From positions 46,054,580 to 46,118,579 of the forward strand of contig CM048840.1 of the NCBI GenBank assembly GCA_026545765.1: DNA of 64,000 nucleotides, in the 5' to 3' direction. Shown here in pieces: positions 1 through 11,800 of the stretch. A model generated the notes under the pieces. It did not search any database and was not told the origin of the DNA. It saw only the letters and a list, made by a program, of their open reading frames with translations. Made by a program: the position numbers and the translations under genes. This DNA is from Plantago major. Lineage: Eukaryota; Streptophyta; Magnoliopsida; Lamiales; Plantaginaceae. The first letter of the stretch is position 1. Each line of letters begins with the position of its first letter.

Positions 1-555
1 TACTGTTTACAGGAAGAATCTTCAGCTAAATGGTTAACCAAGACTCCAACTTCAATCAGATAGGTGATTTTTGGAACCCTAGTCCTCTTAAAATCTCCCA
101 AAGTATTGTGTGAAATGAAAAAGTGATATTCAAAATACAAAATTTGGAGTTTAAAATGCCAGAATCATAAAAGTAATGCCAGAAAACAGAGTAGCTCCGG
201 CTCTGGAATGCAGCCCTCTGTGGCTGGGTACAGAGCATGGGGCGATCGCCCCGCTTCCTTCGGGCTCGATGCTCGCCTTATTCGTCCATCCTTGACCCGT
301 TTGGCATCCCGAAAACCTTCGTGGCACCTATTTGGAGTTTTGGAGCTTGTGATCTCCGACAAAGTGCATTATAATGCATCGTTGTGTCTCCTTTTAATTT
401 CTTCATGAAAAGTACCTAAAACCTGGAATCAAGGTGGTAACATAATAAACACAAACAAAATACAAAATATATACAAATAAAGGAAAAAATAAAATAAAAG
501 TTAGTAAAAACAAGGTAAAAAGAGCTTGCTGAGGTGTTCTAAAAATGCCTCATCA
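1..555 (-). mobile_element. 3' LTR (partial) of outer Athila-like element
   Basis: Positions 1-555 align with 17562-18144, the right-hand part of the 5' LTR of the same minus-strand element. The shared stretch starts at the words tactgtttacagg / tactatttacagg and ends at the LTR terminus ...CTCATCA. The copies differ most where GC-rich palindromes lie: here a GGGGCGATCGCCCC-type palindrome near 239, against several related ones at 17760-17850. The LTR continues beyond the left edge, so its full length is unseen. On the minus strand it is preceded by a polypurine tract (556-567). Confidence 0.88.
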
Positions 556-2224
556 AAACTCCCCAAATCGAACCTTTGCTCGTCCTCGAGCAAACAACAA
601 ACGTAAAAAAGAAACTAGACTCTAAACAAACCAAAACAAAGAACGAGTCAAACATCAAAGTTACAAAATCTATATTTGTAAGAGACAAACTCCAAGGATG
701 CAAAGGGTTAGAGTTATTACCAAAGTTGGTGGAAAATCAAGCAAAAATGTAACTAGTTCGTTTCCAAAGTAAATAAAACTTAAGTTTAACTCGGCAGTCC
801 CTCACAAGGAATTTTATAAAGCAAATCTCACTCTTCTGGACAAGTCCAACATGGTTAACACTCAAAAGTAAATCTGGGAAGGCGGTTTTCACCATAAGTT
901 GCCAAAAATCTCTTATGCAAATGCGTTCTTTTCAATGGGTCCAAAGGGGCTTAAGTTCAAAAGACTAGAAATAGAGACATGCTACTCCGACTACTGTTCA
1001 CTTTTTGCTTCAATATTTCTCAAAACCTTGCACACTTATTTTGTAGAGTTACTCGAAATTGTTGTGAATCTGCGGATAAAATATCTGGTGTGTGACCCTC
1101 GTTATCAACAAGGACTTATTCCGCGTGTGGCTCCCGTCCAAAGCTTTTGCTCATGTAGACAAGGAATTCCAAACGACTCACAACTTGGGGTTTGAGTAAC
1201 TCGTGTGCTTTATTTGTCCTCATTGAGATCTTTTTGGCTTCAATATTTGTTGGTGCCCATTTTACCAAAGGTCTGCACTTTTGTGCGTGTCGGTTTAGCT
1301 ACGTGTCATCAACCTTCACGGTCATATGGCTGATAAAAAGCCACGTCGGTATATGGTAGTATTTGAACACGCCCAAGACGACCTACGGTGATCACTTAAG
1401 ACCATGGATACACCTCGAGCCTTATTTAAAAAATATTTTTGTTGGGAACAGAAATCAGAACCACACATCTTTCAATGAGTCATAAAAATGGAAATCCCCT
1501 CCCCAAATCTATTCTTTATAACGGGTTTGCAAGGGTATCAAAAGTACAAAGCATGCCGTTTGTCATTCCCATCTAATCAAAACACGCATAAGTATGAAAT
1601 TGCGCAAAAACTTTAAAAGAGATTGCACATCCCAGGAGTCATACAAAAAAATTCTTGTCGGTATAATATTTTTTTCTTCGGCTCAAATAAGGCTCCTCAT
1701 AGGTTTTTTTGGACCACAAAGCTAAACATACTTCTTATTTACAAGGGAAACGAACTTGAAAAATTTTAGACTCAACAACCACTACTAATCAGTATATACT
1801 CAAAACTTAAGCATCAAAGAAGTTTGTCACGAACAAAGGACGTTCAACTTGGAAATTCGACTCAAGACTCACAAAAAAATTTAAAAAAATGCCCAAAAAA
1901 GGTAGGCCAAAAAGACACTAAAAAGCCAAGTAAGACACATCGGCCACAAGTAGTACATGCAACCTATGTGGCTCACCGACCACCACTAAGAAAGTGATAA
2001 AAAACTACACTAGTTAAACTAAAGGCACAATCCACCAAATAAAGAAAAACAAAGTACAAGTGTATAACAATCACATATAATAGTACATGCCAAATGATGA
2101 AATACGGTACATTTAAACTCCCATCCCCAAACCTAGACTATAGCTGGTCCTCTAGTGAATAGACTAAGAAAGAAGAAAAAGTAAAAAATGTACCCCATGG
2201 TGCTCAATGCAGCATTACTGTTGT
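556..2224 (-). other. Non-coding 3' region of outer element with polypurine tract
   Basis: On the minus strand a TTTGGGGAGTTT polypurine tract abuts the 3' LTR at 556-567. The rest has no supported gene. It is clearly related to 7470-8813 of the inner element: both read ...ctccccaaa.cgaacctttg at the LTR edge, and both contain a block (1255-1400 here, 8010-8170 there) with tgcacttttgtg, catcaacc.tcacg.tcatatgg and a cggtatat..ggtagtat.tgaa word. Conservation of non-coding DNA between two elements with different coding content suggests a cis-acting role in packaging or reverse transcription; that role is inference. Confidence 0.65.
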
Positions 2225-2289
2225 GGGGCGTCGGACCCAGATGGTCCAGCATGTGGGTGAGGAAATCCCCATCCCTGCGACGCCCAATC

Positions 2290-3580
2290 CTACATTTGCT
2301 TGCACTGTGAAGTCCACTCCTCCCTTTGTGAACACCATTCCTGCCTAAAGCTCATGTGATCAGCCATGTATCCTCGCATCTCCTCCCTAGCACCTGTATA
2401 ATCAGTCCTCAGACTAGACTGACTGGATGATCTAGTCCTGGACGTCTGAAATCCTCCCATATTCTGTCTCCAGCCTAGCATAATGTGGTTGGAAGTAGTC
2501 AGTAAACTGCTGGAAGTTGTAGGCTCCCTGATTCTCTTGAGGTGGCGAGGCTGCTTGCTCTTGCCCTTGCCCTCCTTGATCACCTTGATCCTGGTCGAAT
2601 TTAGCTCCATCTATCTCCTCCCTTTTCGTTGCTTTCCTCATTTGTTCCGATAGCCTTGCTTGAAGTTTGTCCGCATGCTCTGCCTCGCGCTTTGGTTCCT
2701 CGTACTCAATGTTGTACCTGTTATGAATAGTCTGTATTGACCCTGCTTTTAACATCGAGCGGGGTTGCCCTGTTGCGTTGACTAAAAGACCAGCTCATTT
2801 GCAAAGTGAGGTGATGAGAGATGGTTAGGCTATCTTGGTTCTGCAGTGGGCATGAAAATGCTCGAACTGGGTGACGAACAACTGCCCCAGATCAATTGGT
2901 CTCCCTTGCACAAGAGCAACTAGAAGTGGAGCTAAATCATTTTTGATGTAAGAAGCATTCCCCAAGGGACAGATGGAAGTAATGAGCCATGTATGGATGA
3001 TGCGGGCTTCCAAGGTAAGGCACTTATGCTCGACCCTTGTAGGAGGTTCTTCGGGATACCTGTAATACTCATGACAAAATTCATCAGTGAGTTCCTTGGA
3101 GATGGCTTTCGCAGTCTGCCTGCTGTGGAGGTAAACACCCATTTGCCTGTGAAGGTTAGGAACACCATAGAACCGGTTGATCGAGTGGGCTGAAAACTCA
3201 ATGTATCCTCCCTTGACGGGCACCCACGGAGTGAGAGTTGTCTCCTCAAACCTCCTGTTATCATAGTTAGCATAGAAGTCCATTACCAGCTCCTGATCAT
3301 ATGGTTCGGGATGTCTTGGCAGCCTGAGCCATCCTCTTGTTTCAAACATGTACATCAATAGTTCCATGAGTTGCTCACCTTCTTCTTCTTCGCACCCCAA
3401 GTCTACTCCCCTGTCCAAAGTGAAACTCCTTTCGGAGTGGCGCTCTTTATATGCCAAGCTTTTTGCTGTGATAACTGGGGTGCCAAAGTCCTCCGGAGGT
3501 GGTGGGTCTATCCTCACCGTTGCATTGCCTCTAGAGGATTCCCCTCTGGTTCTCTTAGCTGGTCGTGTCTTGGCTGCCAT
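2290..3580 (-). pseudogene. Plant-transposon-domain ORF of outer Athila-like element, broken
   Basis: The ATG at 3578-3580 opens a 251-residue frame ending in TAA at 2825-2827. The N-terminus is basic and proline-rich (AKTRPAKRTRGESSRG). The body resembles the 'putative plant transposon protein' domain found in Athila-type elements: a SERSF..DRGVDLG start, WVPVKGGYIEFSAHSINRFYGVP, and LITSICPLGNASYIKND near residues 205-220. The same frame continues past the TAA and a second stop (TGA) to 2432, with a charged coiled-coil-like tail (EAEHADKLQARLSEQMRKA); a frameshift carries the similarity on to about 2290. It lies between gag-protease and the 3' LTR, the position of extra or env-like ORFs in this lineage. 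No signal peptide or membrane segment is evident, so an envelope role is unsupported. Confidence 0.62.
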
Positions 3581-4366
3581 GGTACTTACATAAATAGGTG
3601 TTAGCTCACTTCTTATCGCAAAAACACAACCAAGACTCGACTTAGAAGCTCAACTCACAAAATTATGCGCCTTATCCTATCACATAAGCAATTTTAACCC
3701 ATAGTGTGCGCAAGACAACAAAGCTCAAAGAATGTGAAATCTAAACCGAAAGCAAATGGCTATGCCAAAATACTACGACAAAGATACCATGCAAGTTCAA
3801 GAACCGTTGATCAAAGTGGCAAATGTAAGTATGAAGAACTACTAGCAATTTTTTGATTGTAAGTCATAAATAAGATACAAATCAACAATCAAGACTAGAA
3901 TTATGTCCTACAAGTCACAATGTGCCTACAAACGAGCATACAAAGTCCAAAACCATTCGAATGTAAAAAATCCAAAACAGTAGTGAGAAGGGATAGCCAA
4001 TTACCTTAATTTTTGAATGGATCGGATGAATGGATGCAAGAATGTTGTTCTAGATAATGAGTGCTTCGAAAAGAGCTAAAGAACACGAGATTTGGTGAAG
4101 AAATGAGAAAGTTGGAAGAATTTGGGCGGGGGCGATCGCACAAATCAAAAAACTGATGGGAAGAAGTGGAGCTGCTGCACAGCAGCTCCCTTAAATACAC
4201 CGGACCGGGCGATTGCCTGCCTCTCTGCACGCGGTGGCAGACAGATTTCTGCCACCTCGTGCAGAGACGCATGCGATCACCAAACATTTTTTCGATCTTT
4301 TTCTTTTTTTTAAAATAAAAGAAAACAACAGAAAATTAAACGTGGATGCAAATTTATATTAAGAAT
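3581..4366. other. Non-coding internal part of outer element
   Basis: There is no supported gene. Near the right end lie GC-rich words similar in style to the LTR palindromes: GGGGGCGATCGCAC near 4130, cgggcgattgcc near 4206, and an inverted pair gcacgcggtggcaga / tctgccacctcgtgc (about 4218-4262). These look like the same palindrome type that marks this element's LTRs. Confidence 0.5.
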
Positions 4367-5113
4367 CAATTACATATGGTACCCCTGTTAGACACCTCTC
4401 GCTCATCTAGATCCCTGTTAGTTTAACAATTACATCCAGGTCCAAAAAGCTGAAAATCCGTTGACCAACTTATTTGCTACAGTAACTTGTGGCAAAAACA
4501 AACAAGGCCTTAGCTACAGTAACCCTTCTTCTTCCCCACTACTCCACCACCTCATTCTTCCCTACCATCTTCCCCAACCACCACCACTTCACACAACACA
4601 CCTCACAACACACCCATCCGCCATGGAAGTTTCACTGAAGCTTCCGCCATGGATGCTCTGTACAGAGCTTCCATATGGCGGAAGCTGAGAGCTTCCGCCA
4701 TGGAAGCTCTGTTATAGAGCTTCCATAGCGGAAGCACTGTTCAACTCCAGATCCGGCCGGAGTTCCGGCCGGCGAGGTGATCGGGACGAGGGTGTATTCG
4801 GAAAAAAAAATTATTTTATGGACTATTTATGTTAGTTATGAAATTATTGGGGCTATTTAAAATTATTTAGAAACTTAAGGGAGAATTTAATTTTGTTCAA
4901 GGACTTGAGTTGTAAATGGGTTGTTTGGCCATTCCTAAAATGTGATATTTGAATTGGGGTAAAAATTTCTTTTCCAGATTTTAATTCGCGAAAAGTCAAA
5001 TTCGTGGACCTAGATGTAATTGATTTATATCGATATGGATTTAGATGTTATTCTTTGTCTAACAGGGATTCAGATGTAATAATGAAATCTAAGAGGGGTG
5101 TCAGATGTAATTC
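4367..5113. mobile_element. TIR element (MULE/MITE type) inserted in outer element
   Basis: The ends are inverted copies of one another. The left end reads AATTACATATGGTACCCCTGT followed by gatccctgttag. The right end read in reverse is AATTACATCTGACACCCCT followed by gaatccctgttag. The imperfect TIRs extend roughly 70-90 bp. I could not settle a target duplication; both flanks are AT-rich (tatattaa / tattattaa). The interior has no transposase, only the CT-rich plus hairpin module described separately, so it is a non-autonomous element. Assignment to Mutator-like rather than another TIR superfamily is inference. Confidence 0.55.
4619..4735. repeat. Repeated GGAAGCTTCCGCCATGG hairpin module
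   Basis: Several copies of gcttccgccatgg and its complement (ccatatggcggaagc, gagcttccatagcggaagc) are packed into about 115 bp and form nested short inverted repeats. They follow a CT-rich stretch (4525-4618: cttcttccccac, ccaccacc). The same combination occurs in the fold-back element at 35285-36340. Confidence 0.7.
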
Positions 5114-5423
5114 GCCCTATTATTAATTATGCAAACTAAAATGGATTTAAAGATTTTTTTTGGATTTTTGAGAAAAGAAGATAAATATGCTAAATGCAAC
5201 TATATGCAATGCAAATAAGGGAGATGGTTGAAAAATTTCCGGGTTGCCTCCCGGATAGCGCTTTTTTATAGTCATTAGCTCGACTCTTCATGGAGTTCAC
5301 GTATCGTTGGTTCTTCTTCTTTCTGCGAACTAGAACACACATAAACAGGCCCTACAAATCCTACGAGAGGATTTTCACAAGGACAAGATGTGTTAGGTGG
5401 AGTGTAGGCTTGCAACTCCCGTT
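5114..5423 (-). pseudogene. C-terminal ORF end of outer element
   Basis: On the minus strand an open frame enters from the inner-element insertion site (5423) and ends in TAA at 5275-5277, reading ...QAYTPPNTSCPCENPLVG... to ...IRELHEESS. It is followed by a GCGC..CCGGGAGGCAACCCGG stem. Ignoring the inner insertion, this frame continues from VVRPFIETIDL...MSHRRTTYEV at 14449-14530, after the protease. The outer element therefore went from protease directly to this tail; no reverse transcriptase was present when the inner element landed. Confidence 0.45.
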
Positions 5424-6466
5424 GCACGTGATATGCTCAAATTACTACTTAGGAAACAAGTAGGAAGCAGTCGTTGTAAACAGACTATGCTAACCACAAT
5501 ATCGTTCGCTAAGGAATCAATTAGGCTACCACACAGTTGAAAGCAAACAATTACTTGTAGAAACAGTTTGATTTGTTTGAAATAAGTACTTCTAATAACT
5601 AGAAAACATAAAATGCAATGTAGTTGTTTGTAAGAATGAGGTAGAAAGAACACGGTAGTTACGATCAAGCTATGCTAATTCGCTCTAGGGATACGTTCAT
5701 ACTGTCACACGGTCGTTGTACAGAAAACTATCAATTCAACCTTTACCAAACGAGTTTGAAGATATTTGAACTAGAGTAATCGTAGGTCGTCAATCCACAA
5801 TCCTTAACCAAAACGTTTTAGAGAATCTTTGAACGAGAGTATTAAATTGAAGGGTTTTTACGAAGATCTTTGAACTAGCCTAACCTATATGAACGATTTC
5901 AAACCCTAGAAGCGAATACGCAAAGCTATCACGCAACTACCATGTTCGGAGTGGTTTAGCTACTCATAATCGAAGCAAGAATGAAAGAATACAAGATATT
6001 GCTCATGATTAACACAAACAGAATGATAATCGCATGCAAGCTTAAACAATTCGAGAAACTAAGCAAGAACGAATTGAATAAGATAGAACAATAGAGATTT
6101 ACCATAGTAATCAGGGATTCGATATCGATCCTTCATTAAACAAGCAAAACTAAGCTCCAAAATTTTCAAAGTATGGATGTGGAGATTTTTTCTATGAACT
6201 AGGTTAAAAGAAGTATATCCGAAAAGAAAAACAAACTCTAAGTTAATAAGGAAAATAAATTCTGAGCCTGCGCGTCTCGCCGCGGCGGGCCAATTGCTTC
6301 GCCGCGGTGAGATTTCTTTTGTCGATTATATATCCAGCTTGCAATTTTTCGCCACGGCAGACTGAATTCCTCGCCGCGGCGAGCGTCTTCCTTCAAAACA
6401 GGGGAGCCATTCGTAAAATCGCGTCGCGGCGGCCCAATTGCCTCGCCGTGGCGAGCCTTCTATCAC

Positions 6467-7133
6467 TAGAGGTGTTATTCGAACCGAACATTGACCTTAA
6501 CGAACGTTTGTTCGTTAATATATATCATGTTCATGTTCGTGTTCATGTTCGTCGAACATCTCAACACTTGTTCATGTTCAGTTCGTTAAGGTTTCAACAT
6601 GTTCACGAACAGTTCGCGAACAATTATAGGTCTTGTATAGGTTATGTTAGAAAATACTCCCTCTTAACTTCCCGCATTCTATTTTCGGACCTTCCAATTT
6701 GAACTTTCCAATCCTTTAATGCAAAATCCTTCTCCTACTTTAGTAAATCCCTCTCATACTTTATTCACTATCTCTCCTACTTTATTCAACCTCTTTCCTA
6801 CTTTATTCACTTTTATCTTAAAATCTGTGTCTGGACGGGTAAATGAATTTGGGACGACGCAAGTATTATAACTTATGTGAAAAATGGAAATTATAGATTA
6901 GGTTAGGAAATATTATACTCCATATATAAAATAATATAAAATTATTATAGATATAATTTGTTCACGAACAGTTCGCGAACTACCGAACAATAAATTATAT
7001 GTTCATGTTCGTGTTCGTTTATTAACGAACATGTTCGCGAACTGTTCGGTTAGGTCAAACTCGAACACGAACTGAGCGTTGACTGAAATTTTTCGTGAAA
7101 TTTTCACGAACGTTCGTTTCATTTACACCCCTA
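6467..7133. mobile_element. hAT-like MITE in 3' LTR of inner element
   Basis: The 5' LTR has an empty site (gccttctttatcgcaata), which proves the insertion. Ends are TAGAGGTGTTATTCGAACCGAAC and, inverted, TAGGGGTGTAAATGAAACGAAC. The 8-bp target duplication is tctatcac (6459-6466) and tttatcac (7134-7141), one mismatch apart. Subterminal regions are packed with short gttcg / cgaac words, typical of hAT subterminal binding sites. There is no transposase. Confidence 0.88.
6657..6863. mobile_element. MITE nested in the hAT MITE
   Basis: TA at 6655-6656 and 6864-6865 flanks a 207-bp AT-rich segment starting CTCCCTCTTAACTTCCCG and ending, inverted, CTTGCGTCGTCCCAAATT. These resemble decayed CTCCCTCCGTCCCA termini of the common plant Mariner/Stowaway-type MITEs. 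The TIR match is imperfect. Confidence 0.4.
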
Positions 7134-7469
7134 TTTATCACAATATATATATCCCTCGCATAATTTCGCCGTGGCGATCAAGGTGCTCTGCCGCGGCGAG
7201 CTTCAATCTTCACAACAGAGGCTCCATTCGCAAAATCTTGCCACGGCGGACCAGGTCCTTCGCCGCGGCGAGCCTTCTTGCAATTTCCAGCTCCAAGATC
7301 GTAAAATCTCGCCGCGGCGAGCTATGCTAAGCAGCTCGTCCTCATTTAGCTCAAAAGACATCAAATCCTGCAAAATGTAAATAAAACACGAAAGGGTAAA
7401 AACGAACTAAAAAGACTCACAAAGACCGCTAAAAAGGCCCCAATGAGACTCTAAATTATCGTCTCATCA

Positions 7470-8813
7470 AACTCCCCAAACCGAACCTTTGCGCGTCCTC
7501 GAGCAAACACGTAACAAAATAAAAACAACTAGACTCTAGACAACACACACAAGAACACATAAACGAGTCAGACTTCCAAGTGACTGAACTCTACCATTGT
7601 AAGCGTTAAGTTCACAAGATGCAAAAGGTTTGCACTCAACCAACCTTGACAGAAATAGTGCACAAAAAATCCTGTAAGAGGGTTTCTCAAGTAAATAGCA
7701 CTTAAGTCTAACTCTCCGATCTCTCACAAGGAAATCCTACACAACTCTCTCTCACACTCTGGAAGTGTCCAGTAGGTTAATCACTCAAGGAACAAAAGGA
7801 GAGAAGGGAGGTGACTTTCGTCACAAAGGTGCCTCAAATACCTCATGCAATGTACTCAATCAGTTAAGTCAGAAAGGGCTTTTCCTTGCGCACAGCAACT
7901 TGTCGGAGCATACAACCAAACTTCCATATCACCACATATTTACATACAATAAATTAGATGCTAATTAATTTGGCCACTATGGACTCTTTTAGTCTCACTT
8001 TTTTGGTAGTGTCTGTTTTACCGAAGTCCGCACTTTTGTGTGTGTCAGTTTGGTATACGTGCCATCAACCCTCACGATCATATGGATTTTTAGGACCACG
8101 CCGGTATATAGGTAGTATCTGAAACACGCCTAACACGACTACGATGGTGACAAGCACCACAGATACACTCCGAGACGAATCAACTAATTAGGGGAAGTAA
8201 TACATATTACAAAAAATGAATAATAAACATGTCAACACAGCAGATTTCTTCTCCCCAAACCGGTTCTTCGCAATGTACTGGATTTTGATAAAATGAAACA
8301 TGAAGAGCATGCCGTTCGTCATACTTAACTTAACTGAGTACACATGAGAATGAAAAGGCGCAAACAATAGGGTTTGCACTTCCCGAAAGGATCACACAAG
8401 TGCCGGTACAATATTTTTTCACCGGCTTAAAGTTTCTCACCGGCTTTTTGGACTAAAGAGTTAAACAGACTTGCTAATTACAGGGGAAACAAACTTACGA
8501 GATCTTAAATCCACTACACTATATAAGCAGAGAATCGTGCAAAACGTAAGCAGCAAGCAGATTTAACAATCACAAGAGAAGTTTTCATAACTTGGAAGAA
8601 TGACTCACGAAAGACTCTAGGGAAGAAAAGAAAAAATGACCAAAACAAACAAAAAGTAAAGGACGAAAGACTCTAGAGACTCAGAAAGTAGGGACAATGC
8701 AGACAAAACACTAGAGAGCACAGTCCCCCTCCCTAAACCTAAACTCAAGCGTAGAGTGAAAAAGAAAAGAGAATGGGAGCTATAGTGACTTGCCTGCTGG
8801 TGTACCTTTATAG
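7470..8813 (-). other. Non-coding 3' region of inner element with polypurine tract
   Basis: The minus-strand polypurine tract TTTGGGGAGTT abuts the 3' LTR at 7470-7481. The remainder lies between pol and the 3' LTR, where Athila elements may carry an extra ORF. I find none, only the block related to 556-2224. Confidence 0.6.
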
Positions 8814-11800
8814 TCATGTACTAGACTCACCAAGAACAACCTTTTCATCCAGTCGCTCCGTAAATCCTTCCAGATATGGCTTAACCCGTTGGCCATTGAC
8901 CTCGAAGGTGGATCCATCAGTTGTGTTTCAAGAGTTCGACAGCACCATGTGGTGCCACTTGAACGATTTCATATGGTCCATCCCATCGAGAGCGCAGCTT
9001 ACCTGGAAACAGTTTAAGGCGAGAGTTATAGAGTAAAACTTTCATACCTGGGGTCAAATCCTTACGAATTATTCCCTTATCATGATACTCCTTAGTCTTG
9101 GCCTTGTAGATCTTAGCATTCTCGAAAGCAGTGTTCCGGAGTTCTTCCAGTTCTGAGAGCTGCAGTATACGCTATTTGCCAGCTGCATCTAAATCAAGGT
9201 TCAGGACCTTAATTGCCCATTCTGCCCTGTGCTCAAGCTCTACCGGTAGGTGGCAAGCTTTCCCATAGACTAGCCTGTAAGGTGTGGTGCCTATAACATT
9301 TTTATAGCTCGTGCGGTATGCCCACAAGGCGTCGTTGAGCTTGTATGACCAGTCTTTTCGGTTAGGCTTCACCACCCTCTCAAGTATACTCTTAATCTGC
9401 CGGTTACTAACCTCTACCTGGCCAGAATTCTGAGGGTGATATGATGTAGCAACCCGATGATGCACTCCATACTTTGTTAACAGATTCGCAAAGGAGCAGT
9501 TGATGAAGTGGGAGCCACCATCACTGATGACTACCCTGGGGGTGCCAAACCTGCAAAGAATATTCTTGGCAAGAAAAGAGACAACAACTTTGGAATCATT
9601 AGTCTTGGTTGGAATTGCTTCCACCCACTTAGTCACATAATCGACAGCAACCAGTATATATTCAAAGCCATTACTCTTGGGGAAGGGTCCCATAAAGTCG
9701 ATGCCCCACACATCAAAAGGTTCAACAACAAGGTTACTTGTGAGGGGCATCTCATTCCGCTTGCCTATATTGCCACTTCGCTGACAGGCATCACAGCTAA
9801 CACAGAATTTATGGGCATCTTTAAAAAGAGAGGGCCAGAAAAAACCTGATTGAAGAACCTTCAAGGCGGTTTTCTTCCCGCTATAGTGCCCACCGCACTG
9901 CAGAAATGCAAGTATGCTTCCAATTTCATCTTCCGGTACAAAACGCCGCATCACTCCATCATTACCTAGCTTGAACAGGTATGGATCATCCCAAAAGTAG
10001 CTCCTGCAGCGAATGGCAAAATTCTTCTTTTCCTGCGAAGTCATGTTAGTAGCAAACAAACCTGTGGCCTTAAAATTAACAATGTCGGCAAACCAAGGTT
10101 CTAAACTAACAGAGAATAAATGCTCATCAGGGAGATCATTAGGAATGGGGGAAGATGGGGCGATGGCGCCAGGATTAATCCTGCATAGGTGATCTGGCAC
10201 TAAGTTATCTTTGCCACACTTGTCAACTATCTCACAGTCAAACTCTTGCAGCATCAGGACCCAACGAATAAGGCGAGGCTTAGAATCACTTTTGGCCATA
10301 AGGTGGTGAATTGCTGCATGGGTGGTATGCACTATTACCTTGAATCCCTTCAAATATGACCTGAATTTATCCAGGGCAAATATGACGGCCAGAAATTCTT
10401 TCGCAGTGGTAGTGTAATTAACCTGTGCACCATTTAGAGTTTTGTTGGCATAGTAAATCACATGAAAATGCCTATCGACTCTTTGTCCTAGAACAACGCC
10501 TATAGTATATTCAGAAGCATCGCACATAATATCGAAAGGTAAAGACCAATTAGGTGCTATAACAATAGGGGCGGAAACAAGTTTTTCTTTCAGGATATTA
10601 AAGGCTTCCATGCACTTATCATCGAAAACAAAAGGCACATCTTTCACCAGCAAGTTACTGAGGCACTTAGCAATTTTTGAGAAATCCTGGATGAACCTCC
10701 TATGGAATCCCACATGTCCTAGAAAAGATTGTAACTCTTTCACACAAGTGGGTGGGTGAAGTTTCACTATAACATCAAGTTTAGCTCTATCTACCTCAAT
10801 TCCCCGCTTAAAAACCACATGCCCTAGAACAATACCCTCTCGCACCATACAATGACTTTTTTTCCCAACTAAGGGTCAGATTACACTCTATGCAACGTTT
10901 CAACACTTTATCCAGCTTACTAAGGCAGTCGGTGAACGAGTCACCAAAGAGAGAGAAGTCATCCATAAATACCTCAATGAAATCCTGCACCATGTCAGAG
11001 AAGATAGAGAGCATGCACCTTTGAAAAGTTGCCGGAGCGTTGCATAAGCCAAAAGGCATCCTGCGGTAGGCGAAGGTGCCGTATGGGCAAGTGAAGGTGG
11101 TCTTCTCTTGGTCCTCCTGCGATATGGGAATCTGATAGAAACCTGAAAGACCATCCAAAAAACAATATAACTCGCGCCCCGCAAGGCGTTTTAGCATCTT
11201 ATCAATAAAGGGCAGGGGGAAGTGGTCCTTCTTAGTGGCAGCATTCAATCTCCTATAATCTATGCAAACATGCCACCCTGTGGTTTTCTTAACAAGAACC
11301 TCTATCCCTTTCTCATTGGTCTCAATAGTTACTCCAGATTTTTTCGGGACAACATGCACAGGGCTTACCCATCGACTATCAGCTATAGGGTAGATCATAT
11401 CATGTTCTAACAGCTTAACTACCTCAGTTTTAACCACGTCTTGCGTGACGGGGTTAAGCCTACGCTGGGGTTGCCTCACAGATTTGGCGTCATCTTCAAG
11501 GCTAATCCTATGGGTGCACCTAGTCGCGCTAATGCCCTTAATGTCACCAATCCCCCATCCTATGGCCTCGTAGTTCTCTCTCAAAAGCTCTACTAGCCTA
11601 TTCTCTTCTTCCTTTTGCAATTTTGAAGAGATTATCACAGGTTTTGTTTTGTTTTATTTTCTCCTAGGAAAGCGTATTTAAGATGGGACGGGAGCTCCTT
11701 AAGGTCGGGTTTTGGGGGGTCGATTTCCCTAGTGTTTCCACCAAGGTGATGGATTTCCTCACCAGGGTCGACTTCAGCCGAGTCAAGCATGCAGACTATC

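Larger units (their letters stand above)
6276..7321. repeat. Paired GC-palindrome array in 3' LTR (unit about 72 bp)
   Basis: Five cassettes start at 6276, 6349, 6421, 7166 and 7237. Each has two cgccgcggcg-type palindromes separated by a spacer of about 10-12 bp (such as ggccaattgctt or gactgaattcct). A single palindrome follows at 7308-7321. Subtracting the MITE, spacing between cassettes is 70-73 bp. In the 5' LTR every cassette corresponds to a single palindrome. Confidence 0.85.
5429..7469 (-). repeat. 3' LTR of inner element
   Basis: It starts TGATATGCTCAAATT and ends GTCTCATCA, the same ends as the 5' LTR. At 2041 bp it is 810 bp longer than its partner. Most of the excess is a 667-bp hAT-like MITE plus its duplicated target; the rest is extra length in the palindrome array (about 22 bp per unit) and a 70-bp block at 7238-7307. 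Confidence 0.92.

Noticed and set aside
9508..9849. Plus-strand ORF of 113 residues
   Set aside because: It is antisense to the integrase region of the inner element.
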